Part shown: one piece after another, positions 7,576 to 16,160 of the stretch
Layout: the number at the start of each line of letters is the position of its first letter
Numbering within the stretch: the stretch's first letter is position 1
NCBI GenBank assembly: GCA_947426455.1
Contig: CANEEC010000007.1
Coordinates: forward strand, 1-34,625
Reading direction: 5' to 3'
Source of the DNA: an uncultured Clostridia bacterium
Lineage (GTDB): Bacteria > Bacillota > Clostridia > Peptostreptococcales > Anaerovoracaceae
Length of the DNA: 34,625 nucleotides
Made by a program: the position numbers and the translations under genes
Notes under the pieces: model-generated
Database searches by the model: none
The model's input: only the letters and a program-made list of their open reading frames with translations
What the model was told of the DNA's origin: nothing

Positions 7576-8340
7576 CTACTCTCCTTCTCTTTGCGCCTCT
7601 GCGGCCTGCAACTCCAATAACTTTTTGCGGATGATTTCCTCCACGCCGGCGGCCAGATTGGACGCCTCCTTTCGCTCCATATCCTTCGTCTCAATGGGCG
7701 GATGAACGTAGACCTCCACCCGCGCCGGACGCACATATCCCTTTTCTTCAAAGCAGTGATAAGAACCGCTGATGGTCACAGGTACCACGGGAACGCCGGG
7801 TTTCGTGGCAAGCCGAAGGCTTCCCTTTTTAAAAGTACCCAGTTCCGGCCCGCGGCTTCTGGTACCCTCATGAAAAATGGCCATGGAAAATCCCTGATTC
7901 AGATATTCAATGGCCGTTTCGATGGAGCGCAGGGACGCTCTGGCATCGTTACGCCGGATGTAGACGCTGCGCACATCCTCGATGATTCCATGGAACACCG
8001 GAACCTTTTCCAGCTCCTCTTTGGACACGCATCCGAACTGGCGGCCCTGCATGATAAGGGTCAGGATGGGAATGTCGCCGTAACCCTGATGGTTTGCCAC
8101 GATCACCACCGGCTCCGGAGGAATGTTTTCCCGCCCCACGATGTGGATGTCCGCCCCCAGATGATCTACGATGCCGCGTCCCCAGGTGTCCTGCAAAATG
8201 CCGATCTGTTCTCGCTCCAAATCGTACTGACCGGCCGCTTTATACTGGCGAATCAGCTTCTGCGTCTTGCGCACCCGACGCACATCCCAATAGGCAAAGG
8301 CAATAAATTTTATATTTTTCCAGATCCCTGATAACTTCAT
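7576..8340 (-). CDS. 1-acyl-sn-glycerol-3-phosphate acyltransferase (PlsC-like)
   Basis: A 254-residue membrane-associated acyltransferase that would convert lysophosphatidic acid to phosphatidic acid. It shows the catalytic NHxxxxD motif as NHQGYGD, the glycerol-phosphate binding FHEGTRSRG, and the late GVPVVPVTISG block. It begins with an amphipathic/hydrophobic segment (WKNIKFIAFAYWD). An in-frame ATG exists at 8385, but the ATG at 8340 has GGGAGA about 9 bp upstream and fits the family start, so it is chosen. It heads the block plsC, nucleotidyltransferase and perhaps rsmF-like, and faces the PAP2 gene from back-to-back promoters. Acyltransferase and PAP2 phosphatase act on the same phosphatidate pool, so the divergent pairing is sensible. 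Confidence 0.88.
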   Translation of the reverse strand: MKLSGIWKNIKFIAFAYWDVRRVRKTQKLIRQYKAAGQYDLEREQIGILQDTWGRGIVDHLGADIHIVGRENIPPEPVVIVANHQGYGDIPILTLIMQGRQFGCVSKEELEKVPVFHGIIEDVRSVYIRRNDARASLRSIETAIEYLNQGFSMAIFHEGTRSRGPELGTFKKGSLRLATKPGVPVVPVTISGSYHCFEEKGYVRPARVEVYVHPPIETKDMERKEASNLAAGVEEIIRKKLLELQAAEAQREGE

Positions 8341-8437
8341 TTTTCGTATCTCCCGTAGATTCGTGTTTCCGCGCTTTTTCCGCATCGCCCGCGTCGTCTC
8401 TTCTTCACCGTGTCAGATGCGTCCGCGAGGTAATGAC

Positions 8438-8466
8438 ATTATACCATATCAGGGGAAAAACGTAAA
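8438..8466 (-). promoter_or_regulatory. Extended -10 promoter of the plsC-like gene
   Basis: A perfect TATAAT (8438-8443) is preceded by TGG, an extended -10. A weak TTTACG (8461-8466) lies 17 bp upstream. It is back to back with the plus-strand PAP2 promoter; the two -35 boxes are 5 bp apart. Confidence 0.55.
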
Positions 8467-8471
8467 ATCCC

Positions 8472-8500
8472 TTGTCAGACGGGCGGAGAAACATTACAAT
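8472..8500 (+). promoter_or_regulatory. Promoter of the PAP2 phosphatase gene
   Basis: TTGTCA (8472-8477) and TACAAT (8495-8500) are spaced 17 bp, each one base from consensus. They lie 37 bp before the start codon. Confidence 0.65.
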
Positions 8501-8537
8501 ACCTATGGTAAGGGTTTTGCCCGGAAAGGATTTTTTT

Positions 8538-9215
8538 ATGACGACGTACAATGGCTCGAAAGGGCGGCTGATCCGCTTTTTTCTGTTTTTCTTTCTTTTC
8601 AGTTTTATCGCTTTTTCCGTCATTTTTGACTACCCTTGGGTGTCGGCGTTCGATCACGGAATCCAAACCGTTGTCTTTTCCCTGCGCAACCAATTTTTAA
8701 CCGCCGTTTTTACACCCCTGACCTACAGCGGCAACTGGCAGTTCGTTACGGCGCTCTGTCTCGTGCTTCTGGCGCTTCCGGCAACCCGCCGCCGCTACGG
8801 ACTTCCCATGACCGCCAGCGCCGTGGTTTCCGTATCGCTGTATCAGATCTTAAAATACAGCATCTGCCGAATCCGTCCCGACGTATCGCTTCATTTGATT
8901 GAACAGGGCGGCTTCAGCTTTCCCAGCGGCCACACTCTCAGCTGTGTCGCGGTCTGGGGAACCTTCCTTCTCCTGACGCTGCACTACCGCAAAGCCTCCG
9001 GAGGGATTTCTCCGGCGGCTCCCCAACGCTCCCGCCCCGATGACCGGCGGACTACGACAATTGTCTCGGTTTGCGTCATCTACATAGCGCTGATGGGGTT
9101 TTCCCGCATTTACCTGGGCGTTCACTGGCCTACCGACGTTTTAGCGTCCTACTGCCTGGGTCTGGCCTTTTTAATTCCCGTCGCCCGACTGATAGAAAAA
9201 AGCGCTGAAAAGTGA
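8538..9215 (+). CDS. PAP2 family membrane phosphatase
   Basis: A 225-residue integral membrane protein with about five or six hydrophobic helices. It carries the three-part PAP2 catalytic signature: KYSICRIRP (KxxxxxxRP), FPSGHTLS (PSGH) and SRIYLGVHWPTDV (SRxxxxxHxxxD). Family members remove phosphate from phosphatidate, phosphatidylglycerophosphate or undecaprenyl pyrophosphate at the outer face of the membrane. The substrate cannot be told from sequence. The ATG at 8538 is preceded by GGAAAGGA at good spacing. The frame is open further upstream, but that part contains the promoter. It stands divergent to the plsC-like gene and 105 bp before the symporter gene. Confidence 0.9.
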   Translation: MTTYNGSKGRLIRFFLFFFLFSFIAFSVIFDYPWVSAFDHGIQTVVFSLRNQFLTAVFTPLTYSGNWQFVTALCLVLLALPATRRRYGLPMTASAVVSVSLYQILKYSICRIRPDVSLHLIEQGGFSFPSGHTLSCVAVWGTFLLLTLHYRKASGGISPAAPQRSRPDDRRTTTIVSVCVIYIALMGFSRIYLGVHWPTDVLASYCLGLAFLIPVARLIEKSAEK

Positions 9216-9234
9216 ACAAATTCCGACAATGGGA

Positions 9235-9262
9235 TTGCATTTTTTCGCTTATTTGGTATAAT
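9235..9262 (+). promoter_or_regulatory. Promoter of the NSS symporter gene
   Basis: A perfect TATAAT (9257-9262) with an upstream TGG extended element and TTGCAT (9235-9240) 16 bp before it. A small hairpin (TTGCC/GGCAA, about 9275-9290) lies in the untranslated leader. Confidence 0.55.
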
Positions 9263-9320
9263 GAACAGCAGCATTTGCCGCGTATGGCAACATAAAATAA
9301 ACACTTTGAGGTAACGACAT

Positions 9321-10700
9321 ATGGAACGAGAAAAATTTTCCTCACGACTGGGATTTATTCTAATTTCCGCAGGATGTGCCATCGGACTTGGAAACGTCTG
9401 GCGCTTCCCCTATATCGTAGGACAATACGGCGGCGCCGCTTTTGTCCTGATCTATCTGGCGTTTTTGGCTATGATGGGCGTTCCCATTATGGCGATGGAA
9501 TTCGCCGTGGGACGTGCCAGCCGCAAAAGCGCAGCCCGCAGCTTTCATATTTTAGAGCCGAAGAATACCAAATGGCACTGGTACAGCTGGGGCGCCATGG
9601 CCGGTAACTATCTGCTGATGATGTTTTATACCACTGTGGGCGGCTGGATGCTGGCTTATGTATTTAAGATGTTTTCCGGCCAGTTCACCGGTCTTTCCGC
9701 TGACGGCGTAGGCGCTGTATTCAGTCAGCTACTGGAAGAACCCGTTCCCATGACCATGTGGATGCTGATCATCACCATTATCGGATTTGCCGTCTGCTCC
9801 TTCGGATTGCAAAACGGCGTAGAACGGATTACGAAGGTCATGATGATCTGTCTGCTGATTCTGATGGGCGTTTTGGTCATTCGCAGCGTAACGCTGGAGG
9901 GTGCATCGGAGGGTTTAAAATTCTATTTGATTCCGAATTTTAAAAATCTGGTCTACAATAGCGAAGGCGATATGATTTTGGGAGAAACGGTGTACGCCGC
10001 CATGAGCCAGGCCTTCTTCACCTTGAGCCTGGGCATCGGCGCTATGGCCATTTTCGGAAGCTACATCGGAAAAGATCGTTCCCTGACGGGAGAAGCTGTC
10101 AGTATCAGCTTGTTGGACACCTTTGTAGCTCTCACCGCCGGCCTGATCATCTTCCCCGCGTGCTTCGCTTTCGGCGTGAATCCCGGACAGGGTGTGGGTT
10201 TGGTCTTTATCACCCTGCCGAATATTTTCAATCAAATGCCCATGGGCAACCTCTGGGGCGGTCTGTTCTTCATATTTATGACCTTCGCCGCACTGAGTAC
10301 CGTCATCGGCGTATTTGAAAACATCCTGTCCTTTGCCATGGATCTGGGTTGGAGCCGTAAAAAAGCCATTTTAGTCAACGGCGTCGCCTTACTGCTTCTG
10401 TCCATGCCCTGCGTTTTGGGCTTCAATGTGTGGAGCGGCATCACGTTCCCTCATATCGGCAACATTCAGGATCTGGAGGACTTTCTGGTCTCCAACAATC
10501 TGCTGCCTCTGGGTTCTTTGATCTACCTGCTGTTCTGTACCAGCAAACGGGGCTGGGGTTGGGATAACTTCATCGCTGAAGCGGACAGCGGACAGGGACT
10601 GAAATTCCCCAGATGGGCGCGGTTCTATGTAACCTACATCCTGCCGCTGATCATCCTGATCATCTTTGTCATCGGATACAAACAGAAATTTTTCGCATAA
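9321..10700 (+). CDS. Sodium-dependent transporter, neurotransmitter:sodium symporter (NSS/SNF) family
   Basis: A 459-residue polytopic membrane protein with about 11 hydrophobic helices. The first helix carries the family signature GCAIGLGNVWRFPY, which forms part of the sodium and substrate site, and is followed by GQYGGAAF and the PIMAMEFAVGR segment. Bacterial members (LeuT, MhsT, TnaT types) import amino acids such as tryptophan, leucine or tyrosine with sodium. The substrate here is not evident. The start has GAGGT about 8 bp upstream. The gene is monocistronic, with its own promoter and a strong terminator directly after the stop. Confidence 0.92.
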   Translation: MEREKFSSRLGFILISAGCAIGLGNVWRFPYIVGQYGGAAFVLIYLAFLAMMGVPIMAMEFAVGRASRKSAARSFHILEPKNTKWHWYSWGAMAGNYLLMMFYTTVGGWMLAYVFKMFSGQFTGLSADGVGAVFSQLLEEPVPMTMWMLIITIIGFAVCSFGLQNGVERITKVMMICLLILMGVLVIRSVTLEGASEGLKFYLIPNFKNLVYNSEGDMILGETVYAAMSQAFFTLSLGIGAMAIFGSYIGKDRSLTGEAVSISLLDTFVALTAGLIIFPACFAFGVNPGQGVGLVFITLPNIFNQMPMGNLWGGLFFIFMTFAALSTVIGVFENILSFAMDLGWSRKKAILVNGVALLLLSMPCVLGFNVWSGITFPHIGNIQDLEDFLVSNNLLPLGSLIYLLFCTSKRGWGWDNFIAEADSGQGLKFPRWARFYVTYILPLIILIIFVIGYKQKFFA

Positions 10701-10711
10701 TGCTTCATACA

Positions 10712-10740
10712 AAAAACCCGACCTTATGGCCGGGTTTTTC
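10712..10740 (+). terminator. Terminator of the NSS symporter gene
   Basis: A 9-bp perfect stem (10712-10720 with 10731-10739) extends inward by a CC/GG pair and closes with TTTTT. It starts 11 bp after the stop codon. The A-run on the other side could make it bidirectional. Confidence 0.9.
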
Positions 10741-10754
10741 ATTGCTGTAATCTT

Positions 10755-10853
10755 CACAAATTTGCAAGTTAAAAATAGACTTTTTTGCACAAATTTCATT
10801 GTTTAAAATGAACTTATTTTCACATATATCATAGTTATTTCATTTATTATTTG
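10755..10853. repeat. Degenerate 33-bp tandem repeat, three units
   Basis: CACAAATTT begins at 10755 and again at 10788. A related CACATATAT begins at 10821 and a trace CACAAATAA at 10854, always 33 bp apart. By eye units 1 and 2 match at about 24 of 33 positions, and units 2 and 3 at about 19 of 33. The stretch is AT-rich, so part of the match is compositional. It lies between two terminators and has no gene. Confidence 0.4.
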
Positions 10854-10921
10854 CACAAATAAGCCATTTTATCCTGCATAAAAAGCCGCCTCTTTGGTAA
10901 AGTCCACAAGCGGGAACAAGC

Positions 10922-10962
10922 AAAAAAGAAGAAGCCATGTAAAATCACAGCTTCTCTTCTTA
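10922..10962 (-). terminator. Terminator of the amino acid ABC importer operon
   Basis: On the minus strand a stem of about 12 bp with one mismatch (AAGAAGAGAAGC against GCTTCTTCTTTT) is followed by TTTTTT. It lies about 55 bp after the ATPase stop codon. Confidence 0.75.
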
Positions 10963-11015
10963 TGAAAACAATTGTTTTATCTTGCGCCGAGTCGCAAATG
11001 ACTCCAATCGACTGG

Positions 11016-11738
11016 CTACAGCACCTTGCTGAGGAAGTCTCTGGTTCTTGGATTTTGCGGATTTCCAAAGACCTCGTCCGGTGTGCCGCTTTCCATGATG
11101 ACGCCCTCGTCCATAAACAGCACACGGTCGGATACCTCTCTGGCAAAACCCATTTCGTGGGTGACGATGATGCAGGTCATCCCCGAAACGGTCAGCTCTT
11201 TGATTACGTTCAATACTTCCCCTACCATTTCCGGATCCAGCGCCGAAGTGGGTTCGTCAAAGAGCATTACGTCAGGGTTCATCGCCAGGGCGCGAACAAT
11301 GGCCAGACGCTGCTTCTGTCCGCCGGACAGCCGCTTGGGATATTCATCGGCCTTTTCTGCCAATCCCACTCGATTCAGAAGCTCCAGCGCCGTTTGATCC
11401 GCTTCGGCCGCAGTCATTTTCTTTAACAGCGTAGGCGCAAGGGTGATGTTCTCCTTTACGGTCATGTGGGGAAACACATTGAAATGCTGGAATACCATGC
11501 CCATCTTCTGACGATGAACGTTGATATCGATCTTCTTATCGGTGATTTCTACACCCTCGAAGAAGATCTGTCCCTCCTCCGGCTGCTCCAGCAGGTTTAA
11601 GCACCGTAAAAAGGTACTTTTGCCGCTTCCGGAGGGGCCGATGACGGAGACCACTTCTCCCTTTTTTATGTGTTCGTTGACGCCCTTCAATACGTGAAGA
11701 TCGCCGAAGCTCTTATGTAAATTTACTACTTTAATCAC
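11016..11738 (-). CDS. Polar amino acid ABC transporter ATP-binding protein (GlnQ-like)
   Basis: A 240-residue ABC ATPase with Walker [10 protein letters not shown], signature [11 protein letters not shown], Walker [16 protein letters not shown] and the switch histidine in VTHEMGFA. It belongs to the GlnQ/HisP group, which powers import of glutamine, arginine, cystine and similar amino acids. The start is taken as GTG at 11738, giving the usual [11 protein letters not shown] beginning, with AAAGGAG about 11 bp upstream. The frame stays open to 11768 but lacks a site there. The start overlaps the permease stop by 8 bp, so translation is coupled. No substrate-binding protein is encoded beside it. 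Confidence 0.93.
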   Translation of the reverse strand: MIKVVNLHKSFGDLHVLKGVNEHIKKGEVVSVIGPSGSGKSTFLRCLNLLEQPEEGQIFFEGVEITDKKIDINVHRQKMGMVFQHFNVFPHMTVKENITLAPTLLKKMTAAEADQTALELLNRVGLAEKADEYPKRLSGGQKQRLAIVRALAMNPDVMLFDEPTSALDPEMVGEVLNVIKELTVSGMTCIIVTHEMGFAREVSDRVLFMDEGVIMESGTPDEVFGNPQNPRTRDFLSKVL

Positions 11739-12411
11739 CGCTCTGTAATCTCCTTTCCAATACTGCAATTCCCTTGGACAGGGTGAAGGTCAGGACGAAA
11801 TAAATCACCGCAACGATGAGCAGCGGCTCAATGGTCAGATATAATGCCGCCGTCATGGTCTTGTACTGGGTCATCAATTCTCCTACGAAGAAGGTGGAAG
11901 CGATGGAGGTTTCTTTGATGACGGTTACAAATTCGTTGCACAGCGCCGGCAGAACATTTTTCGCCGCCTGAGGAATGATGATTTTCAGCATGGTCTGTCT
12001 CTGGTTGAGACCCAGACTTCTGGCCGCTTCCATCTGTCCCTTGTCCACGGCCTGAATACCGGCGCGGATAATTTCCGCTACGTAAGCCACACTGTTGACG
12101 ATACAGGCGATGGCGATACAGGTAAAGGCGCTGAGATCCAACTGCGGCACCACCTTGGGCAGCAGGAAATAAAAGAAGTACAGCTGCACCAGCATAGGCG
12201 TTCCGCGAATCACCTCAACATAAGCGCTCACCAGTGTATGCAACGGTCTCACCTTCCCGATCTTCCACTGGGACATGCGGGCAATGGCGAATAGCGATCC
12301 GATGATGGAACTGCAAAATACGGTAATACCGGAAAGCAGCAGCGTATAGCCTGTTCCTTTTGCAAACAGAAACCAGTATTGCGTAATCAGTTTTCCCATG
12401 GTTTCTAACAT
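11731..12411 (-). CDS. Polar amino acid ABC transporter permease (HisM/GlnP family)
   Basis: A 226-residue membrane permease with about five helices. It carries the family landmarks [46 protein letters not shown] (EAA loop) and the late [14 protein letters not shown]. It forms the channel of an amino acid importer with the ATPase that follows. The ATG at 12411 is chosen because GGGAGG stands 10 bp before it. The frame remains open 63 bp further upstream through the likely transcript start. No membrane-anchored binding domain is fused to it, so the binding protein must be encoded elsewhere. Confidence 0.92.
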   Translation of the reverse strand: MLETMGKLITQYWFLFAKGTGYTLLLSGITVFCSSIIGSLFAIARMSQWKIGKVRPLHTLVSAYVEVIRGTPMLVQLYFFYFLLPKVVPQLDLSAFTCIAIACIVNSVAYVAEIIRAGIQAVDKGQMEAARSLGLNQRQTMLKIIIPQAAKNVLPALCNEFVTVIKETSIASTFFVGELMTQYKTMTAALYLTIEPLLIVAVIYFVLTFTLSKGIAVLERRLQSGD

Positions 12412-12456
12412 GTATAACGATCCTCCCATTTTCATTTCTCTTGGTGTAACGCATTT

Positions 12457-12485
12457 AGTATATACCTTCTCCATTCAAAAATCAA
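12457..12485 (-). promoter_or_regulatory. Promoter of the amino acid ABC importer operon
   Basis: TTGATT (12480-12485) and TATACT (12457-12462) are spaced 17 bp on the minus strand, about 45 bp before the permease start. The region further upstream is very AT-rich. Confidence 0.6.
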
Positions 12486-12561
12486 GCATATTTATTCACC
12501 AATAGAGATAAATTTGAATATTTTTTTCTTTTCATTCATTTTTTATTGTATATTTTTAATT

Positions 12562-13161
12562 TTATACATGTTTCGCCGCATTTTTTAAGCGGCGTTCCTT
12601 TTCCCGACGCATCATCTCTGCGTGATCGCCGCTCTCCCGATCAAAAAACGGGTTCTTGGAGCCAGTCGACAGAGGAATTCCCACGGCAACCTCCACACCC
12701 TCGGGCAGCATTCCCATTTCGGCGGCCGCCCGACCTGCCGAATACAACACCCGATTGTCAATGCGGCAATCCGCAGCCACGGATACGGCGGAGCCGATGG
12801 CGATTCCCAGATCGATGACATTGTGAGCGCAGCGGCCGTGCGCCTTCACGCACTCTCCACAGTTTTCAAACCCGCAGAATCCACAGTGCCGCAGTCCGAT
12901 GGGTGATTCGATCATCCCCAAGATCACTACGCAGCGAGCAAAATCCACCGTATCGCCGTCCCGGATCATGAAGTCGCAGCTCCACTCCTTGCCGTACCGG
13001 CGCATGGCCTCTGCAAGCCGTGCCTTTTCTTCGCCGTCCACGACAACGCAGTACAGATGATCCGTGCCGCAGGCCTTCGGCGCCGTCCGCGCCGCTGCTG
13101 CCATCTGCTGTGCTGTCTGCATCATTGCCTGTTCTTCCGTCTGGTCGCTGTAATAAATCAT
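12562..13161 (-). CDS. DUF2148 ferredoxin-domain protein
   Basis: A 199-residue protein of the DUF2148 type. Its middle holds a cysteine cluster, RHCGFCGFENCGECVKAHGRC, wide enough for an iron-sulfur cluster. It is preceded by a single Cys at MIRDGDTVDFARC and followed by AADCRIDN. The N-terminal third is an alanine-rich helical region. Such proteins are common in strict anaerobes and their function is unknown; an electron-transfer or redox-sensing role is inferred only from the cysteines. The start has AGGAG 8 bp upstream. It lies 25 bp after rlmH, so it is probably co-transcribed with it. The last codons contain a GCCGC/GCGGC inverted repeat but no U-run, so it is not a clear terminator. 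Confidence 0.82.
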   Translation of the reverse strand: MIYYSDQTEEQAMMQTAQQMAAAARTAPKACGTDHLYCVVVDGEEKARLAEAMRRYGKEWSCDFMIRDGDTVDFARCVVILGMIESPIGLRHCGFCGFENCGECVKAHGRCAHNVIDLGIAIGSAVSVAADCRIDNRVLYSAGRAAAEMGMLPEGVEVAVGIPLSTGSKNPFFDRESGDHAEMMRREKERRLKNAAKHV

Positions 13162-13186
13162 GTGCTTTCTCCTTTTTATTTCCGCT

Positions 13187-13666
13187 CTATTTGTGATACG
13201 CTTCGTTGTGGTTCATTTTAAACGCGCGATAAATTTGTTCCAGTAAAATCACCCGCATCATCTGATGGGGAAAGGTCATAGCGCTGAAGGACAGCCGGAA
13301 ATCGGCCTGCGCCAGAAGCCTTTGTGACAGTCCCAAAGAACCGCCGATGATGAAAACCAAGTCGCTGTTTCCCTGTAGTCCCAACTGGTCGATCTTTTGC
13401 GCCAAGCCCTCCGAGGACAGGGCCTTTCCCTGCACATCCAAAGCGATAACGTAGCTTCCGGGGCGAATAGCCTTCAAGAGGGCATCGCTTTCCCCCTCGA
13501 TGACGGCCTGACACTGCGCCTGAGACGCCCGATCCGGCAAACGTTCCTCTTTCAGTTCCCGAATGGTCAGGCTGCAAAAGCGTGACAGCCGCTTTTCATA
13601 TTCCGAAACGGCCTGCGTCCAGTAAGTTTCTTTTAATTTTCCGATGCACAATACCGTAATGTTCAT
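13187..13666 (-). CDS. rlmH: 23S rRNA pseudouridine-1915 N3-methyltransferase RlmH
   Basis: A 159-residue SPOUT-fold methyltransferase. It starts MNITVLCIGKLKE, carries the SAM-binding loop FIIGGSLGL (about residues 105-113), and ends with FPHQMMRVILLEQIYRAFKM and YHK, all family hallmarks. It methylates the pseudouridine at position 1915 in helix 69 of 23S rRNA. The usual INRGEPYHK end reads MNHNEAYHK here, a mild variation. The start has AAGGAG 9 bp upstream. rlmH following walJ-htrA is the order seen in Bacillus, but here a terminator and a separate promoter stand between htrA and rlmH. Confidence 0.96.
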   Translation of the reverse strand: MNITVLCIGKLKETYWTQAVSEYEKRLSRFCSLTIRELKEERLPDRASQAQCQAVIEGESDALLKAIRPGSYVIALDVQGKALSSEGLAQKIDQLGLQGNSDLVFIIGGSLGLSQRLLAQADFRLSFSAMTFPHQMMRVILLEQIYRAFKMNHNEAYHK

Positions 13667-13718
13667 CCGATTTTCTCCTTTTCCTTGATCCTGCCATTTT
13701 GGATTTCGACCCTAAGCT

Positions 13719-13747
13719 ATTATACGAAGTCCGGCGGCGAAACGCAA
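13719..13747 (-). promoter_or_regulatory. Promoter of rlmH
   Basis: A perfect TATAAT (13719-13724) with TTGCGT (13742-13747) 17 bp upstream on the minus strand, 52 bp before the rlmH start and downstream of the htrA terminator. Confidence 0.55.
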
Positions 13748-13803
13748 GACCTCGCGGTGAAATCGCGCCGTCCTAACTGCGGTGGAACCGCACCGTTTCA
13801 ACA

Positions 13804-13838
13804 GAAAAAGCGACAGGTTTTCTCTCCTGTCGCTTTTC
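13804..13838 (-). terminator. Terminator of the walHIJ-htrA operon
   Basis: A perfect 12-bp stem (13806-13817 with 13826-13837), 8-nt loop, with T-runs on both strands. On the minus strand it ends transcription about 107 bp after the htrA stop. Confidence 0.88.
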
Positions 13839-13944
13839 CTACCAAAGTTTATTCTGCGCTGCAGCTATGATTTTCACCGTACGGTGGTCATCGCCATTGC
13901 CGCCGTCATGCTGCGCAGCGGCTGTATCTGTGTTGCGGCCGCCG

Positions 13945-15228
13945 CTACACCGTACTGCCCGCCGACAGTTCCACGTTTACCTCACCCTTCTGGCCGCCTC
14001 TGTAATAAGTCACCTTGACCGTATCGCCGGGACGGAACCTGACTAGCTGCGCGTTCAGGGAATTCATTCCCGTAACGGATTCACCGTTGATTTCCGTAAT
14101 CACATCGTAGGCCTTCATACCCGCTTTTTCCGCTCCCATGCCGGCGGTGGTTTCCACCACCAGCACGCCGCTTTCTACTCCAAAATCCTCACTGGGATAG
14201 CTTTTCAAGTAAGTGGACAAATCGATGCCGCTGATGCCGATGTAAGCTTTGGTAAATTCCCCTTTGCTGCGCACCTCTTCCACGATGGGAAGCGCTGTAT
14301 TGATGGGGATGGCAAAACCTAAACCCTCGGCGCTGCTCATCTTGGCGCTGTTGATGCCGATGACCTGACCCTGGGAATTCAGCAGCGGACCGCCGGAATT
14401 GCCGGAATTGATGGTGGCATCGGTCTGAATCAGGTGTTCCATGGTGGTCTGCTTGCTGCCGTCGGTGACGGTGATCGTACGGTCTAAACCGCTGATTACG
14501 CCCTGAGTAAAGGAACGGCTGAAGTCCATGCTCATGGGATTGCCGATAGCTCCGGCGTACTGGCCGATGGACAAGTCGTCGGAATCACCCAATTCCGCCG
14601 CCTGTAGATTATCCGCCTCGATTTTAACCACGGCCAAATCCAGAGAACTGTCGTTCCACAGTACCGTTCCGTCTACCTCCCGTCCGTCGTAGAGACTCAC
14701 CGTCAGCGTCCGCGTCTGGCCGTCGTTGACCACGTGGGAATTGGTCAAAATGTAACCGTTCTCATCCACGATGAAGCCGGTACCCATGCCCTGAACCAGC
14801 TGCGTCTGGCTTCCCCAGCCGAAGAAGGTGGACACTTCGCGCTCCGACGTGGTGCTGATTCCCACCACAGAAGGCATCACCTTTTCATAGATGGCCTGAC
14901 CCACATCCATGTTGTCGGAAGTGGAAATATTCATATTGCCGTTACGGTAGATCACCGTAGGCATCAGTTCCGGAAAATACGTAGCCGCCAGATAGGTAGC
15001 AGCGATACCGCCGCCAAAACCCGCGGCCGCCGATAACACGACGATTAAAACAATGGCAACCAGTTGATTCTTGCCTTTGCGCTTTTTCTTCTTCGGCGTG
15101 GGCGGCTGGTAAAGCTCATAGGCGGCGATTTCCGGATCCGGACGATCGGTTTCCGGACTATCACTTTTCGGACTGTCGGTCATAACAAATGTTTCCCCCT
15201 GGTATTCATTTCTCTTTTCTTCATCCAT
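13945..15228 (-). CDS. htrA: HtrA-like serine protease (trypsin domain plus PDZ)
   Basis: A 427-residue membrane-anchored protease. A cytoplasmic basic region (KKKKRKGKNQ) precedes one membrane helix (about residues 54-82). The trypsin-like domain has the His in LTNSHVVNDG, the Asp in SSLDLAVVKIE and the Ser in NSGNSGGPLL. The single C-terminal PDZ domain (about 325-420) includes GVLVVETTAGMGAEKAGMKAYDVI. It acts outside the membrane, degrading or refolding damaged secreted proteins. The start has GGGGGAG about 9 bp upstream that overlaps the walJ stop region. Its place after walJ matches the Bacillus yyxA/htrC position. Confidence 0.95.
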   Translation of the reverse strand: MDEEKRNEYQGETFVMTDSPKSDSPETDRPDPEIAAYELYQPPTPKKKKRKGKNQLVAIVLIVVLSAAAGFGGGIAATYLAATYFPELMPTVIYRNGNMNISTSDNMDVGQAIYEKVMPSVVGISTTSEREVSTFFGWGSQTQLVQGMGTGFIVDENGYILTNSHVVNDGQTRTLTVSLYDGREVDGTVLWNDSSLDLAVVKIEADNLQAAELGDSDDLSIGQYAGAIGNPMSMDFSRSFTQGVISGLDRTITVTDGSKQTTMEHLIQTDATINSGNSGGPLLNSQGQVIGINSAKMSSAEGLGFAIPINTALPIVEEVRSKGEFTKAYIGISGIDLSTYLKSYPSEDFGVESGVLVVETTAGMGAEKAGMKAYDVITEINGESVTGMNSLNAQLVRFRPGDTVKVTYYRGGQKGEVNVELSAGSTV

Positions 15229-15243
15229 ATTCTTCGCTCCCCC

Positions 15244-16035
15244 TTATAATTCACAGATTCCGCTCATGCAATCCCGGCGCAGAATTTCCAGCCGCACCTG
15301 ATTCCCTATGTAATAGTTTGCATCCTCCAGAATGTTTTTAACCGTTTGATAGGCCATCTCCGGAAAATTATTTTTCCGGCTGAGATGGGCCAAAAATACC
15401 TGACGTTTTTTTTCGTTTCGTCTCAAAAGCTCCACCAGGCACCGTCCCGCCGTTTCGTTGGACAAATGACCGCGATCCCCTAAAATCCGCTGTTTTAAAA
15501 ACCAGGGATATCCGCCGATGCGAAGCATATCCACATCGTGGTTGGCCTCTAACACCAGCAGATCCGCCTGTTCCGCCTGCGCTAAAATCTCATCGGAACA
15601 GTAACCGGTATCGGTGACGATGGTGATCTGTTTTTCTCCGTGACGCAGAGAATACCCCACCGGCGCCGCCGCGTCGTGGGACACGGCAAAGGCCTGTATC
15701 TGCAAATCTCCGATGGTAAGCGTCTGACCGTCGGTCAGCACCTGTATCTGTTCCGGCGCCGCCGATTGCGACAGATTGCCCCAGGTACCCTCCGTAGCGT
15801 AAACCATCATCTGCGGAAACCGCTTCGCAAGCGTAGTCATCCCTTTCACATGATCGTCGTGTTCATGGGTGAGCAAAAGCGCCTGCAGCGTTTCCCCGGC
15901 TTTCAGGTTTTCCAGTCCCTGTTGAATTTTTCTTGCGCTGATGCCCGCGTCCACCATCACCGAGGTGGTATCCGTCTGGATCACGTAACAGTTTCCACTG
16001 CTGCCACTGGCCAGAGAACAAAATCGTAATTCCAT
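15244..16035 (-). CDS. walJ: WalJ/YycJ-like metallo-beta-lactamase fold hydrolase
   Basis: A 263-residue MBL-fold protein beginning MELRFCSLASGSSGNCYVIQ. It has the metal site THEHDDH (HxHxDH), a later HDAAAPVGY and VLEANHDVDML. The family is YycJ/WalJ, a likely nuclease; in Bacillus it has been tied to co-ordination of cell division or wall synthesis with replication. An in-frame ATG lies 15 bp upstream (16050), but AGAGG stands close to the ATG at 16035 and the family start matches there. It lies between walI and htrA, in the conserved order. The 125-bp gap to walI holds no clear promoter. Confidence 0.93.
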   Translation of the reverse strand: MELRFCSLASGSSGNCYVIQTDTTSVMVDAGISARKIQQGLENLKAGETLQALLLTHEHDDHVKGMTTLAKRFPQMMVYATEGTWGNLSQSAAPEQIQVLTDGQTLTIGDLQIQAFAVSHDAAAPVGYSLRHGEKQITIVTDTGYCSDEILAQAEQADLLVLEANHDVDMLRIGGYPWFLKQRILGDRGHLSNETAGRCLVELLRRNEKKRQVFLAHLSRKNNFPEMAYQTVKNILEDANYYIGNQVRLEILRRDCMSGICEL

Positions 16036-16160
16036 GTTATCCTCTTTCATCTTACACAGCGGCGGCTTTTCCTCAGCCGCATCTCTATTATTCCCAAAAT
16101 ATGTGAAGGCTGTGTGTCGATTGCTTGTAAACTTTGCGATGTTTTGCAGTATTTTTCCAG

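Noticed and set aside
13740..13840. T-box-like GGTGGAACCGC followed by a terminator hairpin on the plus strand
   Set aside because: No specifier stem-loop structure is evident upstream and no plus-strand gene follows. The hairpin is explained as the htrA terminator on the minus strand.
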